Source of the DNA: Siderastrea siderea
Taxonomy: Eukaryota > Cnidaria > Anthozoa > Scleractinia > Rhizangiidae
Length of the DNA stretch: 64,000 nt
NCBI GenBank assembly: GCA_964030785.1
Contig: OZ034970.1
Coordinates: forward strand, 21,398,634-21,462,633
Direction of reading: 5' to 3'
In this document: one piece after another, positions 14,801 to 25,700 of the stretch
Position numbering within the stretch: position 1 is the stretch's first letter
Layout of the letters: the number at the start of each line of letters is the position of its first letter
The notes under the pieces: generated by a model
Seen by the model: only the letters and a program-made list of their open reading frames with translations
Database searches by the model: none
What the model was told of the DNA's origin: nothing
Program-made: the position numbers and the translations under genes

Positions 14801-17800
14801 ATGGGATTTTTATGCCGTAGTTCACCTAAATCAGCAGTACCTTGCTTGCCATACAATAGCGAAGTATATGGGAAGATTTTTAAAGTATAGAATTATCAAA
14901 AAGTTTGAAATAATTATTTTCAGAAAGAGTTTTCGTTTAAAACGTATTTTCAATCCCACTCATCTTTTTATCTACTTGCTTAAAACGGCATGCAAATTTT
15001 TAAATTTTAACAAAATATGTGGGTACATGTGGAGCACGTGCATGGTATGTGTAAATTAGAAGTAGGAAAAACAGGACCATGAAAATTATGGAACATGAAT
15101 TTTTGCACTTCATGACAATAACTAACAACTGAAAAATGGAAAGCCAAATCAGGATTGCCGCTGACAATAATCGGATGGTACCCATTTATTACTTGCACCA
15201 GGAAATTCTAAGTTACTGACCAACTTCTGACAACCGTGAAACTAAGACTGATTTGCAACTACCCACACCACCCTTTGGTCTTGTCGCGTAAGCTTGAGTT
15301 GATCCAACAACCTAAATCGAAATAGCTGTACTGTATGTCGTTTGGCCAAGGTGTGTTACTTAAAAAGTTTGACATGAGTGCCTAACGCATTGTTGCTGTA
15401 CATCCTGATGACCTTCTTGGCATGCAGTGGAGATGCCAATACTTTATTGATATGACCCTACCTTTGGCCTATGTTCAGCCCCATACATCTTCTCTTCAGT
15501 TGCTGATCTGGTCAAGTGGGTCCTCAAGGAGACCTATGATGTGAACAAATTTGTCCACGTTATTGCGTGACTTAACTCCTTGTCACACAAACGGTATTGT
15601 ACACATAAGGATATGGCATATTAAATTGGCAATCTACATCATGCTTGTAAAGTAATTCCTCTGGACCGCACCTTTCTCTATCAAATGATAAATCTTCTCT
15701 CGGGATTTTGTAGGGAAGACCAACTTATAAGGCTCAAGAGAGAGTTTCACTTAGATCTCACATGGTGGCACGAGTGTTTCCACTTGTGGAATGGGCATAG
15801 TTTTCTTATGTCTCCTTAATGCAAACCAGTGGTAGATCTTCAAGTCTCCTCGGATGCTGTGGGATCCATTGTATGTGGGGCAGCTTTAGGCAGAGAATGC
15901 CGGGTTAGCGCAAAGGTGGTCTTCTTTGCAGACGCCAGTCCATTGTGTACAAGGAACTCTGCCCTACAGTTCTGACAGCTTCCAGTGAGGTCACCAGTGG
16001 TGTACAAAGTGGTGGAATTTTGTTCTGACAACACAACAGTGGTTGAGGTGTTCCCATCCAGTCCATCATTATCTTTACATGTCGGTGGCTCAGCATTCAA
16101 TTACTTTTGCTACTTGCTGTGTGGGGAGAGGATCCAATTCAGTAGCTGATGACCTTTCTCGATTTGAATTTCAGAGATTCAATCAGCTAGCTCCACAGGC
16201 CTCACCAACGGCTATCCTGGCACCTCCATGACTCTTGGCCCAGCTACCCTTAGTCTAGCTCAGAAGTGCCAATTCTACCTTTCGAACAGTTTGGCTCCTA
16301 TATGCCAGGTGTATCTCTCAGCTCAGCCTCAAGTGCAAATGGTTCCCTGCTTCTTACAAAAGAGCAAACTCTGTTGCGTTTTTGTCCCCACTTTTGTTCC
16401 CATTTGCCCATAAAGGTTTACTTGTCAGCAGTTAACCCTCACTGCACATTAATTATGGTTTTCCTGATCCCCTGGTAAACTGTCTCCTGTTGTCTGGGCT
16501 TTTTTGGTTTTCTCCGGGCAGGAGAGTTTACTATGAACTCCACCTTTGATCCTTCCATTCACCTAACTGTAAATATACCTGTCACGTTTTTGGACACTCA
16601 AATGTGCGTAGAGATTCCCGTAGAGCACTACACTTCTACAGCCGTCTATTTTATATTTAAATCAAAAACGTATAGTTGTAGAATGTAGATCGTAGAGTAA
16701 TGTTTTACTATACAATGAACTGAAATGGGAAAAAAACGTATAGTTGTAGACCGTAGATCGTAGAGTAATGTTTTGCTAGATGATGCACTGAAATGGGAAA
16801 GGGGATTACTGAAACAATTCACTGGTTCGACAACTTCTGTTCTACACCTGTGGACAATTGCGCGCACTACGTTTGTACAACTCACTTTTAATCAACGTTT
16901 GTACAACTCACTTCGCTTTTACACCACTGGATGATTCTACGCATCTACGATGCTACTGTACGCCGACTGTCAGTTTTGTTGTACACCACTGTACGATTCT
17001 ACGCATCTACGATGCTACTGTATGCCGACTGGCAGTTTTGTTTTATACCACTGTACGTTTCTACGCATCTAGGTTTCTACGGCTCACTTTACATCGTAAC
17101 AGCGTATTGAACAGAAACCTGGCCAGGGTAAAACCGACACAGCGTAATAAAATAGAATTGCGTAACAGGTTCACTTGTGTATAATATTAGCCGTAACGTT
17201 GTAGGATTGCCTTTCATCCAACATTTATTGGCAAACTTTGAAAAAGAAAGGTTTTTTTGTCATCCTGTTGAAAATTTTAACACTTTTTCATGTACTTGTC
17301 GTGTTTGCTGTGACGATGGTAATTCTTGTTCCGCCAAAATAATAGGTAATCAATTCGTCCAACACAAAAAAACGATGTTTCCGTGTTACGACATTACTAC
17401 ATAAATTTAACCTGTTTGTTGGAACATGAGTCGATCCATACACACAACTACTTATTAGTCGTCCAATATCATATCTGTTAACACGTTACGCTGTTACGAT
17501 GCTAAGATGTTACGATATTAGGATGTTGAGAATTACACATGTTACGATGTTACGCTGTGACGATGTTGCTCTTACGATGCTACGCCTTAACGATGTTACG
17601 CTGTTGCAATGTTACGATATTAAGATGATATTATGCTGTTGCGATGTTACGCTCTTACGATGTTTAATACGCTGTTACGATGTTACGACCGCGTGTGGAC
17701 TTCCTCTATGTACGGAACGAAACAAAGCCTTATTTCGTTATTATCAAAACACGCTATAATACCTCGCCAAAAGCGGCCATTAGTCGTCCAATATCATATC

Positions 17801-20800
17801 TGTTAACACGTTACGCTGTTACGATGCTAAGATGTTACGATATTACCATGTTGAGAATTACACATGTTACGACGTTACGCTGTGACGATGTTGCCCTTAC
17901 GATGCTACGCTCTTAACGATGTTACGCTGTTGCAATGTTACGATATTAAGATGATATTACGATGTTACGCTCTTACGATGTTTAATACGCTGTAACGATG
18001 TTACGACCGCGTGTGGACTTCCTCTATGTACGGAACGAAATGAGGCCTTATTTCGTTATTATCAAAACACGCTATAATACCGCGCTAAAAGTGGCCTTTA
18101 TCCCATGACTTAACGGCTTCTTTTCGTTCGGTATATGACACTGAGCCAAAAGCGGCCGTTATCCCATGACTAAACGGCTTCGTTTCGTTCGCTAATATAA
18201 TACTGAGCCAAAAGCGGCCGGCTCTGGCTTTCGTGTATCTCGTTTGCTTTGTACGTGCGCTTAATAACAAGGCATAAACATACTTGTATTGGCTATTTGT
18301 ACCTCCACAGACCGACCGTCAATCGTAAATGACGGTCCGTGAGCAAGGATGACGGACCGTATGAATAATGTACGGACCGTCAACCACGAATAACGGTCCG
18401 TATCAGTGCAAAATAAGGTCAGCTAGCATTTTCGGAGAGCCGTCAGCAGCTCAGAAATTTGGCAGGTTAGATTGTGTTTCGTAAAAATTTTCTGCGGCCT
18501 AAATTTTCAGCTAAAAACGCCGATCAGATTAATTTGTGTTAGCTTACACAAAGATACCTTTAAAAAGCTCTGAAACAAAAATAATATTCAAGTATTTTGC
18601 TAAACGTTTTCTCATTGGGTGCCCCTGATTCCATGATTTAACGGCCTCGTTTCGTTCGGTATATAGGAGAACATCAAACGCGGCCGTTACTCCACGGCCT
18701 CGTTTCAGTCGGTACATAGAGGAAGTCCACACGCGGTCGTAACATGGTAAGAGTCTAACATGGTAAGAGCGTAACATGGTAAGAGCATAACAGCTTAATA
18801 TCGTAACATTGCAACAGCGTAACATCGTTAAGAGCGTAACATCGTAAGAGTAACATCGTAACATCTTAAATTCTGAACATCGTAATATCGTAACATCTTA
18901 GCATCGTAACAAGTAACCTGTTAACAGATATGATATTGGACGACTACTAAGTAGTTGCGTGTACCGATCGACTCATGTTCCGACAAACAGGTTAAATTTA
19001 TGTAGTAATGTCGTAACACGGAAACGTCGTGTTTTTCTTGTGTTGGACAAATTGATTACCTATTATTTTGGCGGAACAAGAATTACCATCGTCACAGCAA
19101 ACACTATAAGTACATGAAAAAGTGTTAACGTTTGCAACAAGATGACAAAAAAACTTTTTCTTTATCAAAGTTTGCCAATAAATGTTGGATGAAAGGCAAT
19201 CCTACAACGTAACGTCCAATATTATACACACGTGAACCTGTTCCCCAGTTTATTTTATTACGCTGTGTCGGTGTAATCCTGGGCTTCTGTTTAGTACGCT
19301 GTTACGATGTAAAGTGAACCGTAGAAACGTAGATGCGTAGAAACCTACAGTCGTGTAAAATAAAACTGACAGCCGGCGTACAGTAGCATCGTAGATGCGT
19401 AGAATCGTCCAGTGGTGTAAAAGCAAAGTGAGTTGTACAAACGTAGTGCGCACAATCGTCCACAGGTGTAGAACAGAACTAAGTTGTAGAACCAGTAAAG
19501 TGTTTCAGTAATCCCCTTTCCCATTTCAGTGCATTTTTTGTCTAGTAAAACAATACTCTACGATCTACGATCTACAACTACGTTTTTTTCCCATTTCAGT
19601 GCATTGTCTAGTAAAACATTACTCTACGATCTACGATCTACAGCTATACGATCAACAATTATAAAAATAAAATAGACGGCTGTAGAAGCGTAGTGCTCTA
19701 CGAGAATCTCTACGCACATTTGAGTGTGCAAAAACGCGACACAGTTGACTGTAAAGGACTTACAAGTTGATGCAGAGGAAAAGCCCTCCAGCTGTTGTTT
19801 AGCCTGCGAGCATGCTCTCTCTGGGGTGGAAGCGCGAAGGAGCGAAAAGGGACAGAGAGCTTGCAGTCACGTCTCAGGAATTTGAATATCTGCATTGAAA
19901 ATTTCGATGCAAATTGCTGATTGGCAAAGATTTAATTTGGTAATGACGTCATGAATCTTGCCGCAGAGACGAGAAAAGAAATGCCGAATGCAACGTAAAC
20001 AATGAAGCTAAAATTTTCAGAATTGACATTGCCTACACCAAACCTGCCATCAAAAGCGAAACCATTAAATATAGAGAATGAGAGTAAAATAGTAAGTTTT
20101 TTTCCTGGGATTATTTTAAGTTCACAGTGTGCTGAATTGCTGTAGGTCTCAAAATAAATTACGCAAGCAATGTGGGAACAAAGTGTACCTTTCCTTCGCG
20201 CACTTTATCCTTTGATTAAAAATTGAAATAGTAAATGAAGCTCATATTGAAACTCAAAGTCGATGACAACTGTTCAAGAATTTGTAAGGAATAGCGAATA
20301 TAGTCCGAAGAAAGTTCCAGTTCAAAAGCGTGTCAAATTTGCATCACACGTGAAATCTGACCTTCGTTTGTTAAATTGAATCTTGTTTCTGGTTTGCGCT
20401 GGCTGGCCAAAATCTGACAGCCCAGATAACAGGGAGCCACAGCTCTGCTGGGGGCAGAATTCAAATTCCTGAGACGTCGCTGCAAGTTCTCTCTCCTTTT
20501 TCCCTCCTTCGCGCCCCCACCCCCGAGAGAGCTTGCTCGCAGGCTAGCTGTTGTTCAAAAACTGACCCTTTTTGAACAACTGAGTTTAAATGATACTGAA
20601 TGTCTACGAAAGGCTGCTGCAGTAACAGGTATTTGGTTTAGGATTATAGCATGCATACACTGTTGGGTGCCTTCAGGATTTAATGATTGGGGGCTCTGGC
20701 TTCCCTCAGTCGTGAGCCCCTTTTATCGCTGAGCTTTGTGGCATAGTTTGGAAGTCCCTTCAGCTTGGTCTGGAGGTTCATGGCTGGGTTGTGAGGTTGT

Positions 20801-22725
20801 GTCAACCATAAGGGCATTATTCAATCTAGGGACTGGCTGCCAAAAGTGGAAGCCCCCAAAAGTGGAAGCCCTGGATATTCCAGGAACCCAACAAGCAATT
20901 CAGTCGTTACAGTACAGCCCAAAAATAATGCATGTGCAAGAACTTTTTGCGTCTGCAAGCAGACGACTTCTTGCGGCTACTTACGCTTGAATACTGCAAG
21001 CCGCAAGAACTTCTTTGCGGTTAGAAGTTAAAACCGCAGGAACTTTTTTGCGGTAAGATGTCCAGACCGCAAGAACTTCTTTGCGCTTCTTTGCGCTAAC
21101 TTCATACAACACGGAGATGGTAAAAAAAAGGCCCACAACAACACGCAATACGCCGCTTTTTAGCACAAGGCACTGGTCGAGTTTCGTTTTTGTATAGCTT
21201 ACAGCAAATAAATATTACAGCAACATACTTAAGTTTCGAGGAATAAATTAGAGTGGATGTTGAAGTTTTCCTCCTTACCTCATGCAACATTGAAAAGGAA
21301 AGGTCTTCTTTAAGACTTTCGATTTTGAATTCGGTTGCGGCCATCTCATTGATTTGATAAGCGGCGAGCGACTCAAAATCGGCAGTTCTAATCTATTGCA
21401 ATCAGCCCGGAAATCAGTTGTTTATTTAGTCGCTCCGTAAAATTTTTTTTGGTTTACAATTGTTTTTATCCGATAAAGAGTTCATTAGGTTCTGAGTTTG
21501 ACGCGAATTCAATGTTATTTTATTGTCTTTTTTTTTTAACGGCCGTGAAGAAACAAAGCACGCGTATTTTATACTAAATGTGTCCCGGAGTCCCAGACAT
21601 GCGTGACACTTAAGCGGAGCGAAAGTAACTTGATGAATGAAATAATTTTGGTTTGGCTTCTTCTTTATCCATCTTTTTTGGCAAAGCTGAGAGAAAAACA
21701 AATATTTGCTGAGTATAAACACCACCTTTCAAAATTCTCAGTCGGCGAAAGCGACGCGTACACATCAGTTTGATAATGCATCACAAAAGCGTGACCTTTG
21801 TGCATCGAGTTGTTTGAAACTTTATGCAAATTCAAGGTGTCACGATGACACGATTTTTGTTTATCTTCGCCACTGCATGTTGTCTTTTAAAAAGATTTCA
21901 CTCGATATATATTGGCATTTTCCTAGAAATAACAGGAATGCGCGAGGCAAATTGAAAAGATTCCGGTGTTGATCAACTCTTCGCATGCATGTGCGTATCA
22001 CAGGTGTTATTATTCTCGGCGACTGTCAATGAACTTCAATCCAAACAGACCAGAAGGGTCCAGAAAAAGCCGTTCGCTCTCGCAGACAACATCCTAGTTT
22101 CCGTGATTAGCATTTTTTAAAAATATATTTAAGATATTTTGCTGCAAAAGCTTTTTGTATGTTAGTTCTAATTATTATTATTGTTCAATACGTATTCGAA
22201 GAGTGCTAGAGCAAACGAATTCGAAAAACATCACGCATAACGGGAGTCAAATTTGCTACATTCGTGTTCGATAATTACACATAGAAAGCAGTACTTCTTG
22301 CGGCTTCTTGCAGTTTGCGGTAACATTTGTAACTTCTTGTGTCTTGCAGCTAGATTTTCAACTTCTTGCGCTTCGAATGTTCTTGCGGGTAAACTGCAAA
22401 AACATAGCATTTTCATTTCTTGTGCCGGCTTGCGTGTTCTTGCGGCGCAAGAACTTCTTGTGCCACTTCTTGCGCATGCATTATTTTTGGGCTGTACTGT
22501 AAATGTATTTAAATGAGTTTCTTTGAAGTTAACAACAAAGAGTGCTAACAGAGCTGATGGTCAGTGGTCCATCTGGAGGTGCATGTGCAGTAGTTCTCAA
22601 CATCATTCATGTGGCAAATGTTTCGGGCAACGTAAGGAGTTTTTCAGCCAGCGTTGTTCACCAATAAGCTTCTTCAACACGTTTTCTCCCCCCTGCATGC
22701 ATGCACACATTCATGCGTACATACA

Positions 22726-22761
<36 letters not shown>

Positions 22762-25700
22762 TACATATGTACACACCTACATACGTACCTCGTTCCTACA
22801 TGCATATGTGCATACATGCATACATTCATACATAAACTTTATTTCCTCTCAAATTGGCTGGATTGCAGGGTTGTGCCAGCTATGAAGGCATTATTCAATC
22901 TAGGAAATGGCTGCCCCTGGATCTTCCAGGGACCCAACCTCCCTTTAAGCGATACAGTTGTTAATTTGCTGTTTCGCTACATGTGGATCAATGTCAAAAG
23001 CGATCATCCTCCCACCCTATTACAAACTGTAAAAGAAAGGCTTTAAACCTTTTTACATTATGATAGCCTGTGCTTTAGTGCTGGTAGCACTTGGAATTGA
23101 CTGATTTTAACATTATAACTTCACAATGTACAAATAATTTTATGAAAATGGCCCCTCATTTTTAATTGCTCTCTTCTCCCCAACCTCCAGCCCTGTGTGC
23201 TTGGGGCTTGTTCAATCCCCTGTTGTTTTTATCTAACCTTCTTAAAAAAGAGGGTCTGATGGCATGTTAATTTTCATCCTACCCACTTGGTGATAAGTAT
23301 TTTGGTTGGGTCTGACAATACAATGTATGTAAACCGATATAACCTTTATAAAGGAGAACTTCACTCCAGAAATATTAATGCTCTCTTTTCCTTGACATGA
23401 TAATAAAGTAAATGTCAAGATATGACACTGGCAAAAATTACAGATTCCAAAGAGCTTCCACCCAAGTGAAACCTGTGTTGAAAGATGGCAAAACTCTAAC
23501 TGTGAAGGCTGCAGCTGCACTTAGTAACCTGACAATGCATTTTGAGTTGTTATGCTGTCTAACTTTTATTGAGGTGTTTGTGTTTTGACTGAAAATGGCT
23601 TCTCAAACTAGGTGAGCACCAGAATTATCATCTGATGTTGAACCTTGAACTGTTTCTCAAACATTTTTCACATTTTCCCCAAAATTTACCTATTGGGTTC
23701 TCTTTTGCACCTGCCAAGCTACTAAAAGGTAACATAAATTTTTTCGTAACATTTAGTTAAAATCCTAAGATAACTGGATTAATAAAAACGGAAATTGTAC
23801 TCAAAAATTGAACTGGAGTTCAAGGGGTTGAAGACTTTGGAGGCAATATTTCACATAGTCGTATATAGCGTAGTCGATTCCTGGCATAGCGTTAGATCAG
23901 ATCTTATTCTATTCTGTACAAAATGCAGTCATAGATTTACTGTTCTGATTGTGGGAAGTTTTGTAGTTGGTGAAATTTTGTTCACAACAAATAAATACAG
24001 TTTCAGTCCTTTCTTGAGCTGAATTTAATTAGCACATTTTTTGCTAGTGCTTTCGAAGTCTTTCAACTCTTCTTGGAATCGTGACTAAAGAGCAAAATTT
24101 CTTAGGCACACCAAAAGTTCCTTGTTTTTTACATATTCTACATAAATTTTCGATGCAATTCCCAATTACCTCTCGCTAATTCTGAGACAAACCCACACAA
24201 GACATACTTGACATACCAGCGGTGAGTATTGTGTTTCAAAAAAACATTTCTATGTTGCAGATCAAAATAAAACACTTTGAACATAAGTCTTGGCTGAACA
24301 ATCTAGAGCACTGAAATAATCATGTTGAACCTGGCATCTGTTTCTGGAATGTACGCAGAATTTTCAGCAAGAAATTAACTTACTGACATTTACTGGACTG
24401 TCTTTCTTTGTGTAAATGCAGTACTGGGACAGAGTCATAACTAAGACCATTTAAGATTTTTTCAAAAAGTGATATTATCAAAAATCAGGTGCTTCTGAAA
24501 AGAAATTGTACCAAAAAAAATTAACTGCCTTTTATGCAGTAACAAACGGTTTGCAGGTAAGATTTTGTAAATACGACTGTATATGTTTGATTTGCATCTC
24601 AGTTTTCAATTTACATCTTTGTGGACTTTTTAACACTGATTTCAGGTTTTCTGTGAAGAATATGGTGATAAATATCACTGTTTTGATTATGAACAATAAT
24701 TTTCTAACTAATGAAATGTTTTTCTTTACAAATCAAATGATAAGTACACAGTTCTTTCTCAAGATTATTTTAATTTGTAGCATGTGGTACCCAATGCTTG
24801 TTCAACTTTTCATGGCCAGCAGTCTTGAGTGATTTTAAACACTGATCGACGGTTTAAAAGGATCATGGGAAGCATTTTGTTGGCTTCTTTTGGCAAATTC
24901 AAATGTAGAGAAAACAATGGTCCTGAAATGTTTGAAGAGTTATAACCTGTTCGTTCGTCTTAATGACTCTCTATTGAAAAATCAGACGATAAAAACTTGA
25001 ATTACGACGAAAAAATCGCCCTGATGCGATTTACAGTAAAGATATCAACTGGAGTTCAGTCCATATCGACCTGAAATTATTTTGTGGAATTATGGAAAAC
25101 TGGGTCTGTAGTTGTAAATAAAAGCGAAACCATTCGTTCAATACCTTTAAAATTTGGTCAGTTCATGAGTGGGACAGATTTAAGACAGATTAGTTTAATA
25201 TATATATAAATTTTAAGTTTCCAAATTTATTTTGACTGTTTTGTTTACACATGATGTTGTTTTGAACCACTCGCTCATTACATTGTCGTTACCACGGCTT
25301 TACAAAAAAGTGTGTTTTCTTTTCTCTGAAATGTAGAGAATAAAATAAGGTAAACTTTCAGTCAAATGTTTTTTCTATGCGTGTCATCTTCATTATGCTT
25401 GAGTTATTTTTCCCAAGTAGTTTTACATTTTCAAACATTAGCAGGTATTTTACCTCTTGATTATATTCTACTTTTAAAACTTAGCAATGCAAAAATCCAA
25501 ACATAAAAACAGACTTTATTTTTTATTCAGCCGTAAACTGAAATTTGCTTTTTACCTACTCACTGTCTCTTTCGCAGAACCAAAAACAAATTATATACAG
25601 TGTTTGTAGAGTAGAGATTTGCAAGATTTTTTGTCGAGAAGCCATCTCAGTCTAAAAAAACACCTCACTTGGACAGAATGTTGTCACAAAATGCATTACC

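Larger units (their letters stand above)
16574..19747. mobile_element. Foldback-like element with 1-1.5 kb arms of short tandem repeats
   Basis: It is flanked by exact ACTGTAAA duplications (16566-16573 and 19748-19755). The ends share CACTCAAATGTGCGTAGAGA in inverse orientation. The left arm (to about 18075) and right arm (from about 18690) are inverted copies made of GTAGATCGTAGAGTAATG blocks and long runs of TTACGATGTTACGCTGTTA-type words. The DIRS reading frame resumes on the right side ([15 protein letters not shown]), which confirms the insertion limits. No transposase ORF is seen. Long arms of tandem repeats are the hallmark of FB/Galileo-type elements. The superfamily is not settled: 8-bp duplications fit hAT, 7-9 fit P or FB. 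Confidence 0.75.
11850..22990 (+). mobile_element. Decayed DIRS/PAT-like tyrosine-recombinase retrotransposon, multiply interrupted
   Basis: Along the + strand, in order, lie a gag-like region (12250-12700), the RT start (13260-13490), RT core (15330-15600), RNase H-like region (15600-16200) and a tyrosine recombinase start (16200-16573, continuing at 19748). All carry stops and frameshifts. Non-coding repeats flank them in an A1 - B1 - A2 - B2 order: A at about 11860-11990 and 22545-22675, B at about 20745-20905 and 22850-22985. This is the split-direct-repeat plan of PAT/Ngaro elements. Four later insertions (13492-15330, 16574-19747, 19800-20546, 20910-22499) account for most of the length. 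Confidence 0.65.

Noticed and set aside
16858..18075. CRISPR-like array, because of regular short repeats
   Set aside because: Eukaryotic context, no unique spacers of constant length, and the repeats continue as an inverted copy on the other side.
18544..18864. 106-codon minus-strand frame in the foldback arm
   Set aside because: It follows the tandem TTACGATG words and has only repeat-derived residues.
22523..22885. 120-codon frame through the CA repeat (His/Thr-rich)
   Set aside because: It is an artefact of the simple repeat.
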